DNA of 7,544 bases from Pseudomonadota bacterium (GCA_021784255.1 JAJXSZ010000146.1:1-7544); one strand, 5' to 3'. Shown: positions 1 through 6,417, counted from the first letter of the stretch. Notes: generated from the sequence alone by a model not told the origin. Program-made: numbers and translations.

Positions 1-231
1 GCCGATGCGGGCAAGATACGCCATCGCCGCGTGGTTGCCGGACAGCAGCAGATGGTTGCCGTTGTCGATAACGACGCCGAGTTCGCGGTCGGGATAAGAG
101 CGGGCGCGGCCGCCGGCGGCGGGTCCGGCCTCGTGCACGCTGACCCGCACCCCGCGCGACGCGAGCGCCGTGGCCGCCGCGAGTCCGGCGAGGCCGGCGC
201 CGACGACGTGGACGTGGCGCGGAGGACTCAC
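1..231 (-). CDS. hpnE: Hydroxysqualene dehydroxylase HpnE, N-terminal part (cut by window edge)
   Basis: HpnE is an FAD-dependent amine-oxidase-fold enzyme that reduces hydroxysqualene to squalene, the last step of the HpnCDE route that supplies squalene for hopanoids. The 77 visible codons begin with GTG and show a Rossmann dinucleotide-binding motif GAGLAG at residues 11-16 after a hydrophobic beta strand (VHVV). An acidic residue (E34, in VHEAG) sits where the FAD ribose is usually bound, and GGRARS follows at 40-45. The segment IDNGNHLLLSGN at 55-66 is typical of HpnE. The GTG overlaps the TGA of hpnD (GTGA, 4 bases), which fixes the start and implies translational coupling; no strong Shine-Dalgarno sequence is visible before it. 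The gene runs off the left edge, so most of the protein (the family is roughly 400 residues or more) is not seen. The identification rests on the N-terminal motifs plus position after hpnC and hpnD. Confidence 0.9.
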   Translation of the reverse strand, partial: MSPPRHVHVVGAGLAGLAAATALASRGVRVSVHEAGPAAGGRARSYPDRELGVVIDNGNHLLLSGNHAAMAYLARIG

Positions 232-1097
232 GAGATGCCGAAGCGCAGCGCGATGTAGAATTTCTCCCACAACGGCAGGCGGACGCGGCGGTGCAGGTCG
301 CGCCAGCCGCGGGCACGCACGCGGCGCAGGATCGCGGCATAGGTGGCGCCCATCAGCCGCGCCGGCTTCATCGCCGCCTGCTCGCAGCGACGCATCGCCT
401 GCTCGGCGGCGGCAAAATGCGCCTCGGCGCGGGTGGCGAGCCGCGCCGCCGCGCGCGGCAGGCTGGGGCTCGACAGCGCGTCCGGCAGGCGGGGTGGCAC
501 GCCCTCGGCCTCCAGATCCTCGCGCGGCAGGTAAAGCCGGCCGCGTGCCGCATCCTCGCCGACATCGCGCAGGATGTTGGTCATCTGCAGGGCGCGGCCG
601 AGATGGTAGGCGACCTCATCCGCGGCCGCCGAGGCGTCGCCGAAGGCGCGCACGGAGAGCCGGCCGACGGCGGCGGCGACCCGGTCGCAATAGAGATCGA
701 GGGTGGCGAGATCCGGGGCGATGATCGGCGTGGCGGCGTCCATCGCCATGCCGTCGACGACAGCGAGGAAATCCTCCTCGCGGAGCCCGTAGGCGGCAAT
801 CGCCGGGCGCAGCACCCGCGTCACCGCCTCGTCGGCGCGACCCTCGGCATAAAGCGCGGCGATACGGCCGCGCCAGGCATCGAGGCGCGGTGCCTTCTCG
901 GCGAATTGCGCCTCGTCGTCGGCGATGTCGTCGACGATGCGGCAGAATGCGTAGATCGCGTACATCACCTGGCGGCGCGGCGGCGGCAGCACTGCCATGC
1001 CACGGTAGAAGCTGGTGCCGGCGGCGCGGACCAGCGCCTCGACCTCGTCGAGATCGCTTCGCCTGGCGTCGAGTCCGGTCTCCGCCTTCGCGTTCAT
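228..1097 (-). CDS. hpnD: Presqualene diphosphate synthase HpnD
   Basis: A 289-residue member of the squalene/phytoene synthase family (trans-isoprenyl diphosphate synthase, head-to-head type). In the HpnCDE pathway HpnD condenses two farnesyl diphosphates to presqualene diphosphate. Both Mg2+/diphosphate-binding aspartate motifs are present: DDIAD at residues 56-60 and DVGED at 178-182. The latter lies in the family stretch ILRDVGEDAARGRLYLP (175-191), which is characteristic of HpnD and phytoene synthases. SFYRGM (29-34) near the N terminus matches the usual start of the synthase fold. Length is normal for the family. The ATG overlaps the hpnC stop (ATGA), and a GGAG ribosome binding site lies 7 bases upstream of it (minus-strand complement of 1105-1108). 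The stop overlaps the GTG of hpnE. A phytoene synthase is the main alternative by sequence alone, but the flanking hpnC and hpnE make HpnD much more likely. Confidence 0.95.
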   Translation of the reverse strand: MNAKAETGLDARRSDLDEVEALVRAAGTSFYRGMAVLPPPRRQVMYAIYAFCRIVDDIADDEAQFAEKAPRLDAWRGRIAALYAEGRADEAVTRVLRPAIAAYGLREEDFLAVVDGMAMDAATPIIAPDLATLDLYCDRVAAAVGRLSVRAFGDASAAADEVAYHLGRALQMTNILRDVGEDAARGRLYLPREDLEAEGVPPRLPDALSSPSLPRAAARLATRAEAHFAAAEQAMRRCEQAAMKPARLMGATYAAILRRVRARGWRDLHRRVRLPLWEKFYIALRFGIS

Positions 1098-1960
1098 GTG
1101 ACGGCTCCGGGGCTGGAAGAAGCGGGTCTGGCAAAGTGGGTGAACGCGGCGATCAGACTGGCGGCGAAGTCCGGCCGCGTCAGGGCGACGCGGCGGGCGA
1201 TGGGGTCGCTGCGGCGCAGCCGCCGCGCAAGACGCCGTGCCAGGCCGTCGATCGCCGCCGTCTCCAGGCGCAGGCGCCGATCGCGTACGAAGGCAGGCAG
1301 CGGCGCTCCCGCCATCAGCGCGTCGCAGTGGTCGAGCAGCGCGTCGAACGTCGCGCGCAAGCCCGTGGTCGCCATCCGGGCGCGCAGGTCCTCGACCGAG
1401 GCATGGTTGGCGCTCAGCATATCGAGCGGCAGATAGCAGCGATCCAGCCGCGCCAGGTCATTCGTTGCATCCTGGAGATGATTGAGCACCTGCAACACAC
1501 TGCACAGCGCATCGGAAGCCGGCCAGGTATCGTGGGCCTCGCCGTGCAGGTCGAGCACGTGGCGGCCGACGGGCATCGCCGAGTGGCGGCAGTAATCGAG
1601 CAGGGCATCCCAGGTTTCGTAGCGTCGCCTGGTCGCGTCCTGGCGGAAGGCGACGAGCAGGTCGCGGGCATGGCGATCGGTGGTGCCGGTCGCGGCGAGG
1701 CTCGCGCGCAGGGCAGCGGCACTGGGGCTGCCGGCGGCCTGAGCGCCGGTCAGCACCGCCTCCATCGTGTCGAGTCGCGCGATCTTGTCCTCCGGGGCGA
1801 GCGTGGCGCTGTCCGCGATATCGTCGGCGTTGCGGGCAAACGCGTAGAAGGCATGCACGGCGGGGCGCAGGCGCGCGGCAATGAGGAAGGAGCCGACGGG
1901 AAAATTCTCGGCGGTCCGGTCCTTGCCGGACCATTCCTCGACGGAGGCGGCCGCGCTCAT
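1094..1960 (-). CDS. hpnC: Hydroxysqualene synthase HpnC
   Basis: A 288-residue second squalene/phytoene-synthase-fold protein. HpnC converts presqualene diphosphate, made by HpnD, to hydroxysqualene. The first aspartate motif DDIAD is at residues 46-50 (in ARNADDIADS). The second site reads QDATND at 163-168, with D164 and D168 in the metal-binding positions of LNHLQDATNDLARLDRCYLP. This variant of the second motif distinguishes HpnC from HpnD. The N-terminal ENFPVGSFL (18-26) is also typical of HpnC. I chose the ATG at 1960 because it gives a 4-base ATGA overlap with the hpnB stop, as at every other junction of this operon. An in-frame ATG at 2005 would add 15 residues but would overlap hpnB by 49 bases. 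No strong Shine-Dalgarno sequence precedes the chosen start, so reinitiation after hpnB is the likely mode of translation. Confidence 0.93.
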   Translation of the reverse strand: MSAAASVEEWSGKDRTAENFPVGSFLIAARLRPAVHAFYAFARNADDIADSATLAPEDKIARLDTMEAVLTGAQAAGSPSAAALRASLAATGTTDRHARDLLVAFRQDATRRRYETWDALLDYCRHSAMPVGRHVLDLHGEAHDTWPASDALCSVLQVLNHLQDATNDLARLDRCYLPLDMLSANHASVEDLRARMATTGLRATFDALLDHCDALMAGAPLPAFVRDRRLRLETAAIDGLARRLARRLRRSDPIARRVALTRPDFAASLIAAFTHFARPASSSPGAVT

Positions 1961-3084
1961 GCCGCGCCACCGCGGGTCGCGTTCGGATAGGCGCGCGACT
2001 TCCATTGCACGCCGTGGCCGCGGTGATGCGCCAGCGCCGCGGCGAGCGTCGCGCCCATGTAGAAGAGCGCGACCAGCGGCAGGAGCGGCGCCCAGACGAA
2101 GCTGCGCCGGTAGCGCCGCAGGCTCGGCAGGTAGGTCGCGGCCATCAGCGCCCAGCCGGCAAGCCCCATCCAGCGCGCGAGACCGTGGGCGAACAGGGCA
2201 AGCGCCGGCGGGGCGAGAAAGACGACGGCCAGGCCCAGCAGCGTGCCGACGAGAAGCAGCGGCGAGTTGCCGAGCTGCACATAGGCGGAACGCGCGATCA
2301 TGCGGCCGATGTCGCGCCAGGACGGATAGGGGCGGATGGAGCGGGCGAGCGGCGCGTGCAGCAGCGCCACCGGTGCGTGCGGCTTCAGCGCGCGGGCGAG
2401 GGCAACATCGTCGATCAGGGCCCCGTGGATGGCTTCGATGCCGCCCGCGGCGCGCAGCGCGTCGCGGCGTATCAGCACCGTGCCGCCGGCGGCGGCGGCG
2501 GTGCGCCGGCGGCGGTCGTTCACGTAACGGAAGGGATAGAGCAGCTGGAAGAAGTGCACGAACGCCGGGATAAGCGCGCGTTCGGCCGCGCTCTCGCAGC
2601 GCAGCGCCACCATGCCGCTCACCATGCCGAGGCCGTGGGCGCGCATCGCGGCGAGCAGGGAGGCCGCATGGCCGGGATCGTGCACGATGTCGGCATCGGT
2701 CAGCAGGATCAGTTCCTCATCGCTGGCGGCGACGCCCTGTTGCAGCGCCCAGAGCTTGCCGGCCCAGCCCGGTGGGCGCGGCGTGCCGGCCAGCACCGCG
2801 AGCCGCGCGCTGCCGGCCTGCGCCCGGGCGATCGACGCGGTGGCGTCGCTGCTCTCGTCGTCCACGAGCACCACGCGAAACGGCCCGGGATAATCCTGGG
2901 CCAACAGCGAGCCGATCGCCGCGGCGATGGTCGGCGCCTCGTCGCGCGCCGGTATGATAGCCACCAGCGGCGGGGCATTTTCCGGCGCGGCACGGCGCAG
3001 CACCGGCTCCGTATGCCACCAACCACCGTGCAGCAGCGTCAGATAGAGCCAGCCGAGCAGCGCGAGAGCGGCAACGACGATCAT
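1957..3084 (-). CDS. hpnB: Hopanoid-associated membrane glycosyltransferase HpnB (GT2 family)
   Basis: A 375-residue family 2 glycosyltransferase with membrane segments at both ends, matching the hopene-associated glycosyltransferase HpnB. Residues 1-18 form a hydrophobic N-terminal helix. The GT-A domain follows: VAIIPARDEAPTI (41-53), the nucleotide-sugar strand VVLVDDESSD (71-80), and the metal-binding DAD at 130-132 in ILLTDADIVHDP. An acidic DD at 225-226 is a candidate for the catalytic-base region. About three hydrophobic helices follow: roughly 274-300, 305-320 and 331-352. The active domain is expected at the cytoplasmic membrane face. The ATG overlaps the hpnA stop (ATGA), and the TGA overlaps the hpnC start. 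The sugar donor and acceptor are not known from the sequence. A role in modifying the hopanoid side chain is inferred from gene context, not shown by any motif. Confidence 0.9.
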   Translation of the reverse strand: MIVVAALALLGWLYLTLLHGGWWHTEPVLRRAAPENAPPLVAIIPARDEAPTIAAAIGSLLAQDYPGPFRVVLVDDESSDATASIARAQAGSARLAVLAGTPRPPGWAGKLWALQQGVAASDEELILLTDADIVHDPGHAASLLAAMRAHGLGMVSGMVALRCESAAERALIPAFVHFFQLLYPFRYVNDRRRRTAAAAGGTVLIRRDALRAAGGIEAIHGALIDDVALARALKPHAPVALLHAPLARSIRPYPSWRDIGRMIARSAYVQLGNSPLLLVGTLLGLAVVFLAPPALALFAHGLARWMGLAGWALMAATYLPSLRRYRRSFVWAPLLPLVALFYMGATLAAALAHHRGHGVQWKSRAYPNATRGGAA

Positions 3085-4091
3085 GGCTGGACCATTCCCA
3101 CCGCGCGGAACCAGGCAACGGCGTCATGGACCGCGTGGCCGGCCGGGCGCGGTGCGTAGCCGAGCTCGCGGATCGCCTTGGCCGAGGAGAAGAACATTTT
3201 CTTGCGTGCCATGCGCAGGTGGTCGCGCGTCACCACCGGTTCGATGCCGAAACGGCCAAGCCATTCGCAGGCGATGGCGACGGGCCAGAGCGGCGCCACC
3301 GGCAGGGCAATGCGCGGGGGTTTGCGGCCGGCCTCCTGTGCGACCAGGGCGAGGAGGTCGCGCAGCAGCAGGTTTTCCGATCCCAGGATGTAGCGCTCGC
3401 CGATACGCCCGCGCTCCAGCGCCAGCAGATGCCCCTGCGCCACGTCGTCCACGTGCACGATGTTGAGGCCGGTATCGACATAGGCGGGGATGCGTCCGGC
3501 GGCGGCGTCGGCGATCATGCGTCCGGTGGGGGTCGGCTTGATGTCGCGCGGGCCGACCGGCCCGGCGGGGTTGACGATGACCGCGGGCAGGCCGCGCTCG
3601 CGCACCAGCCGCAGCACCGCCTGCTCGGCCTGGTATTTGGAACGCTTGTAGACGCCGACGATCGCCTCCGCGGTGACGCGCGTCTCCTCGTCGGCTTCGC
3701 CACCACCGGGATCGAGGCCGAGCGCGGCAACCGAGCTGCAATGGACGATACGTTCGACGCCGGCGTCCAGGGCGGCCTGCATCAACGCCGTGGTGCCCGC
3801 AACATTGGCGGCGAGCATCGCGCCGGGATCGGGCACCCAGATCCGGTAGTCGGCCGCGACGTGCACCAGGTAGCGGCAGCCGGCGACGGCGGCGGCGAGG
3901 CCGGCGGGCTGGCGCAGATCGCCCTCGAACAGATCGGCCTCGATGCCCTCGAGGTTGCGGCGGTCGGAACCGGGACGGACCAGCAGGCGCAGCCGGTGGC
4001 CGCGCGCGGCCAGGCGGCGCGCGACGGCAGAGCCGACGAAGCCGGTGGCGCCAGTCAGCAGCGTGATGTCGCCGTCAGGGGAAGTGGGCAT
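3081..4091 (-). CDS. hpnA: Hopanoid-associated sugar epimerase/reductase HpnA (extended SDR)
   Basis: A 336-residue extended short-chain dehydrogenase/reductase of the NAD-dependent epimerase type, matching the hopanoid-associated sugar epimerase HpnA. The cofactor-binding GATGFVG is at residues 14-20, directly after the first beta strand. The active-site serines lie in HCSSVAAL (117-124), and the catalytic YxxxK is Y148/K152 in VYKRSKYQAEQ. NPAGPVGPRD (174-183) and NIVHVDDVAQGH (210-221) are typical of this family's substrate-binding half. It is the first gene of the operon, and its TGA overlaps the hpnB start. I chose the ATG at 4091 because the fold begins ten residues later, as usual in this family. 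Upstream in-frame ATGs at 4139 and 4133 would add 14-16 residues with no recognisable ribosome binding site. The physiological substrate is not established from sequence; the name reflects family membership. Confidence 0.91.
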   Translation of the reverse strand: MPTSPDGDITLLTGATGFVGSAVARRLAARGHRLRLLVRPGSDRRNLEGIEADLFEGDLRQPAGLAAAVAGCRYLVHVAADYRIWVPDPGAMLAANVAGTTALMQAALDAGVERIVHCSSVAALGLDPGGGEADEETRVTAEAIVGVYKRSKYQAEQAVLRLVRERGLPAVIVNPAGPVGPRDIKPTPTGRMIADAAAGRIPAYVDTGLNIVHVDDVAQGHLLALERGRIGERYILGSENLLLRDLLALVAQEAGRKPPRIALPVAPLWPVAIACEWLGRFGIEPVVTRDHLRMARKKMFFSSAKAIRELGYAPRPAGHAVHDAVAWFRAVGMVQP

Positions 4092-4318
4092 GGCGCGCTC
4101 GTATAGACGCAGGGGCGCGAGCGATGAAGTCATGGCCATGGTGCGCGGGCGGCAGCCAGCCAGAAGGCGGGAGCATGGAGGATAAGCCGCTCAAGACTCA
4201 ATGGTTATTGCAGCCAACGGGTTTGTCACGTCGGTTTCACGGTGGGCTGATGGCGCGCGAACGTCAGCCGTCTAAGCGGACACATCCGGGCAAAGACGCA
4301 CCGGCCGGGGAGGTAGGG
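4092..4318. promoter_or_regulatory. Divergent intergenic region between hpnA and the MFS gene
   Basis: About 227 bases separate the inferred starts of two divergent genes, so promoters for both must lie here or just inside the genes. The stretch 4185-4300 is visibly less GC-rich than its surroundings and has codon usage unlike the neighbouring genes when read in the MFS frame, which supports it being non-coding. On the minus strand a GTGACA (complement of 4223-4228) with a 17-base spacer leads to AACCAT. That fits a -35 box well and a -10 box poorly, so it is only a weak candidate for the hpn operon. I see no convincing operator or riboswitch. Confidence 0.4.
4307..4313 (+). promoter_or_regulatory. 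Strong ribosome binding site deciding a TTG start for the MFS gene
   Basis: GGGGAGG ends 5 bases before an in-frame TTG at 4319-4321. It is the best Shine-Dalgarno match ahead of any candidate start of this gene. The alternative ATGs at 4124, 4175 and 4250 have none, GAAGG, and a poor GGTGGG respectively. Confidence 0.55.
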
Positions 4319-5716
4319 TTGGCTGAAGGCGGGCAAGTCGCACGGCGCCGCAACGGCTCTCAGGCCGTTGGTGCCGTCGCCGAACGTCTCAGCGAGCGCT
4401 TGCGGCGGCGGGGCATCCATTATGCGTGGGTGATGCTTGTCCTGACCTTCCTGACCATGCTCGCGACCTCAGCGACGATGGGCATGGCCGGCGTGCTGAT
4501 GCGGCCGTTGCAGGGCCAGTTCGGCTGGGATTCGGGGGCGATTTCCGGCGCCATGGCGATGCGCCTGGTGCTCTACGGGCTCACCGGACCGTTTGCCGCA
4601 GCGATCATGCTGCGCTACGGCCTGCGCCGGGCGGTCTGCGCGGCCCTGTTCTGCATCACCGTCGGGCTGCTGCTGATCACACGGATGAATGGCCTGTGGC
4701 AGCTCTACGTGTTCTGGGGCCTGCTGGTCGGAGTCGGCACCGGCATGACGGCGATCGTGCTCGGCGCGACGGTCGCCAATAACTGGTTCAGCCGCCGGCG
4801 CGGCATGGCGCTCGGCATCGTGGCGACCGCGGCGGCGAGCGGGGCGATCGGTTTCGTGCCGATTTCCGCATGGATCGCCGAGTATATCGGCTGGCGCTTC
4901 TCGGTGGTGCCGCCGATCGCCCTTTGCTCGCTCGCCTTCGTGCTGGTGGGGCTGCTGGCGCGCGACCATCCCTGCGAGCTTGGCCTGCCAGCCTATGGCG
5001 AAGTTGTGGTGACGCAAGCGCAGGCACGGCGCACGGGGGCGGCGCGGCTGTCGTTCGGCGCGCTGCGGCGCGCCTTGCCGACACGTTCCTTCTGGGTGCT
5101 GATCGGCGGCTACGCGGTCTGCGGCTTTACCACCAACGGCCTGATACAGACCCATTTCATCCCGCTGCTTCAGGATCACGGCATCGCCGAGGACGCGGCG
5201 GCGGGCGTGTTTGCGATGATGGCGATGTTCGACTTCGTGGGCGCGATCGGGGCGGGCTACCTCACGGACCGTTATGACCCGCGCAAGCTGCTGCTGTTCT
5301 ATTACCTCGTCCGCGCGGCCGTGCTCCTGCTGCTGCCGTTTTCCGGGTTCTCCGGCTGGCAACTGGCGCTGTTCGGGATGTTCTACGGGCTGGGCTGGAT
5401 CGCGCCGGTACCGCCGACGATCCGCCTGACCTCGGAATCGTTCGGCACGGCGCAGGGATCGCTGGTGTTCGGCTGGCTGTTTGCCGGCCACCAGCTCGGC
5501 TCGGCCGCAGCGGCACTCGGGGCGGGCATCGTGCACGATTCGCTGGGGTCCTATACGCCCTCCTTCCTGCTCGGCGGCGCGCTCTGCCTCATCGCCGGGG
5601 CCACCGCGCTGCTGCTGCCGCGCGAAGGACGCCGGGGCGCCGAGGCGGCCGCGGCCGCCGCCCCGCTGGTCGCCCCCGTTGCCATGCCGATGGCGGCAAC
5701 GCTCGCCGCGGAATAG
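4319..5716 (+). CDS. MFS transporter, YcxA/monocarboxylate-transporter-like
   Basis: A major facilitator superfamily permease with about 12 transmembrane helices, 465 residues from the TTG start. An Arg-rich cytoplasmic lead (8-32) is followed by helix 1 (36-60, starting GIHYAWVMLVLTFL). Helix 4/5 motifs read GLLVGVGTGMTAIVLGATVANNWF (134-157). A long central loop (about 216-255) separates the two halves, and the second half carries an MFS motif A, GYLTDRYDPRK (313-323). An Ala-rich tail (441-465) follows the last helix. The pattern, with LGATVANNWFSRRRG and RDHPCELGLPAYG, resembles the YcxA-like/monocarboxylate-porter branch; members often move small organic acids, but the substrate here is unknown. 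The gene is divergent from hpnA, and nothing in the sequence ties it to hopanoids. Starts at 4124, 4175 or 4250 are possible and would add 23 to 65 residues of atypical composition before helix 1. Confidence 0.88.
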   Translation: MAEGGQVARRRNGSQAVGAVAERLSERLRRRGIHYAWVMLVLTFLTMLATSATMGMAGVLMRPLQGQFGWDSGAISGAMAMRLVLYGLTGPFAAAIMLRYGLRRAVCAALFCITVGLLLITRMNGLWQLYVFWGLLVGVGTGMTAIVLGATVANNWFSRRRGMALGIVATAAASGAIGFVPISAWIAEYIGWRFSVVPPIALCSLAFVLVGLLARDHPCELGLPAYGEVVVTQAQARRTGAARLSFGALRRALPTRSFWVLIGGYAVCGFTTNGLIQTHFIPLLQDHGIAEDAAAGVFAMMAMFDFVGAIGAGYLTDRYDPRKLLLFYYLVRAAVLLLLPFSGFSGWQLALFGMFYGLGWIAPVPPTIRLTSESFGTAQGSLVFGWLFAGHQLGSAAAALGAGIVHDSLGSYTPSFLLGGALCLIAGATALLLPREGRRGAEAAAAAAPLVAPVAMPMAATLAAE

Positions 5717-5764
5717 GCCGCAGCGGCGCGACGGCCGTTGGCCCGCGCAGCGTCCGGACGCGTT

Positions 5765-5785
5765 CTGCCCCCCCTGGGGGCGCAG
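5765..5785. terminator. Possible hairpin terminator between convergent MFS and usg genes
   Basis: A GC-rich hairpin can form: CTGC (5765-5768) with GCAG (5782-5785), then CCCC (5769-5772) with GGGG (5777-5780). It has one bulged C and a four-base loop. It lies 49 bases past the MFS stop and 35 bases past the usg stop, so it could serve both. There is no run of T directly after the stem on either strand; the nearest TTTT is at 5802-5805. An intrinsic terminator is therefore only tentative. Confidence 0.35.
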
Positions 5786-5817
5786 GCCTGGGGGCGCGGA
5801 CTTTTGGGGGCGTGGCC
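5774..5817 (+). repeat. Three short G-rich direct repeats
   Basis: CTGGGGGCGC occurs at 5774-5783 and 5788-5797, and a diverged copy TTGGGGGCGT at 5804-5813. The copies start 14 and 16 bases apart. They fill most of the spacer between the MFS and usg stops. The first copy is also the 3' arm of the hairpin at 5765-5785. A role is not evident; slippage in a GC-rich spacer is the simplest explanation. Confidence 0.5.
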
Positions 5818-5819
5818 TG

Positions 5820-6104
5820 TTACTGCAGCCGCAGCATGTGGTCGGCGTGGCGCCAGCGTGGTCCATGGAGTTCGGCCACCGCGACGCGGACCGAGTGCAG
5901 TGTGCCTTCGATCTCGCGGCGCCAGAAATCCAGGAACTGCCGCAGCGCCGGGTAGTCCGGATCCACGTCCATCTGCTGCCACACGAAACTTTGCAGCACG
6001 GTGGGGTGATCGGGGAGGTGGTAGAGGATTTCGGCCGTGGTGAGCCGCCAGGGGCGCAGGATCGGCATCGTCCTGGGGGAGGAGATCAGGGTCGGGTCCG
6101 GCAT
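5820..6104 (-). CDS. usg: Usg-family small protein, function unknown
   Basis: A 94-residue protein matching the Usg family, first named from the Caulobacter tryptophan gene region; its biochemical role is unknown. The recognisable core is LTTAEILYHLPDHPTVLQSF (21-40), followed by VWQQMDVDPDYPALRQFLDF (41-60) and the C-terminal WRREIEGTLHSVRVA (61-75). Length is in the usual range. There is no signal peptide or membrane helix, so it is probably cytoplasmic. The ATG at 6104 has only a distant GGAG 12 bases upstream. A second in-frame ATG at 6068 (residue 13) begins just before the conserved part and could be the true start. The gene is convergent with the MFS gene and divergent from groES. No trp gene is visible nearby, so the context adds no functional hint. 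Confidence 0.85.
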   Translation of the reverse strand: MPDPTLISSPRTMPILRPWRLTTAEILYHLPDHPTVLQSFVWQQMDVDPDYPALRQFLDFWRREIEGTLHSVRVAVAELHGPRWRHADHMLRLQ

Positions 6105-6259
6105 CGTGCGTGACGTCTCCAGCGTAATGTCCGTCGGTGAACTGATCGCCGCGAGAAACTCTGCCTGGGCCTCGCGGCCCGTCGTCGCGGGCCCTGGAGG
6201 TCGAGCATGGCATGCAAGGGGGGCGAGGGCGCAAGAAAAAACACAAATGAATCAGCGTA

Positions 6260-6286
6260 TTATCACTCGCCCGCCAAGAGTGCTGC
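6260..6286 (+). promoter_or_regulatory. Distal CIRCE-like HrcA operator
   Basis: The left arm TTATCACTC (6260-6268) matches the CIRCE consensus TTAGCACTC at 8 of 9 bases. The right arm GAGTGCTGC (6278-6286) matches GAGTGCTAA at 7 of 9. The spacer is exactly 9 bases, as in the consensus. It lies just upstream of the -35 box of the groESL promoter, so it would be a second site for the HrcA repressor. A TATTAT (6258-6263) overlapping its left edge could instead be the -10 of an extra promoter, but no -35 fits. Confidence 0.7.
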
Positions 6287-6295
6287 CGAGCGTCC

Positions 6296-6323
6296 TTGAC
6301 CTGAGGCCGCCGCCACCTTAGAT
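6296..6323 (+). promoter_or_regulatory. Candidate groESL promoter
   Basis: TTGACC (6296-6301, within CCTTGACC) is a good -35 box. With a 16-base spacer TTAGAT (6318-6323) is a modest -10 box, and a 17-base spacer would give TAGATC. Transcription would begin near 6330, inside the left arm of the proximal CIRCE, as expected for HrcA repression. CTTGAC is also found in alphaproteobacterial heat-shock sigma (RpoH) promoters, so dual control by RpoH and HrcA is possible but cannot be decided from the sequence. Confidence 0.6.
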
Positions 6324-6326
6324 CGC

Positions 6327-6353
6327 GCAGCACTCGCCCCTCGCGAGTGCTAA
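6327..6353 (+). promoter_or_regulatory. Proximal CIRCE element (HrcA operator)
   Basis: The right arm GAGTGCTAA (6345-6353) is a perfect consensus match. The left arm GCAGCACTC (6327-6335) matches TTAGCACTC at 7 of 9 bases. The spacer (6336-6344) is exactly 9 bases. It sits directly after the -10 box and about 72 bases before groES, the classic place for HrcA to repress groESL until heat or misfolded protein withdraws GroEL from HrcA. No hrcA gene is in the window. Confidence 0.94.
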
Positions 6354-6412
6354 CGAACCGGTGCCGCGAGGGACGGGTCCGAATACGACCATCATGAACT
6401 CCAACCCCATTC

Positions 6413-6417
6413 AGGAG
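6413..6417 (+). promoter_or_regulatory. groES ribosome binding site
   Basis: AGGAG lies 8 bases before the groES ATG, an optimal Shine-Dalgarno arrangement. It falls inside the 11-codon micro-ORF at 6394-6429. Confidence 0.88.

Noticed and set aside
1958..2005. The longer hpnC start at 2005
   Set aside because: It would overlap hpnB by 49 bases, whereas the ATG at 1960 gives the ATGA overlap seen across the operon and a normal N terminus.
2005..3159. A 384-codon plus-strand open frame opposite hpnB
   Set aside because: It is antisense to a gene with clear glycosyltransferase motifs, its translation has no recognisable family features, and long antisense frames are expected in GC-rich DNA with GC-rich third positions.
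3126..4106. A 326-codon plus-strand open frame opposite hpnA
   Set aside because: It is the antisense shadow of the epimerase gene, with low-complexity Gly/Ala/Arg/Asp composition and no domain.
4469..5866. A 465-codon minus-strand open frame opposite the MFS gene
   Set aside because: The plus strand encodes a clear 12-helix transporter; the minus translation is Arg/Gln/His-rich without motifs and also runs into the usg end.
6176..6193. Inverted repeat GGCCCG/CGGGCC upstream of usg as a terminator or operator
   Set aside because: It is only 6 bp, has no T-run and no known operator pattern, and such repeats are common by chance at this GC content.
6399..6417. CTCC (6399-6402) pairing with GGAG (6414-6417) as an RNA thermometer masking the groES ribosome binding site
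   Set aside because: Only four base pairs across an 11-base loop can form; too weak to claim, and it lacks the typical ROSE or fourU pattern.
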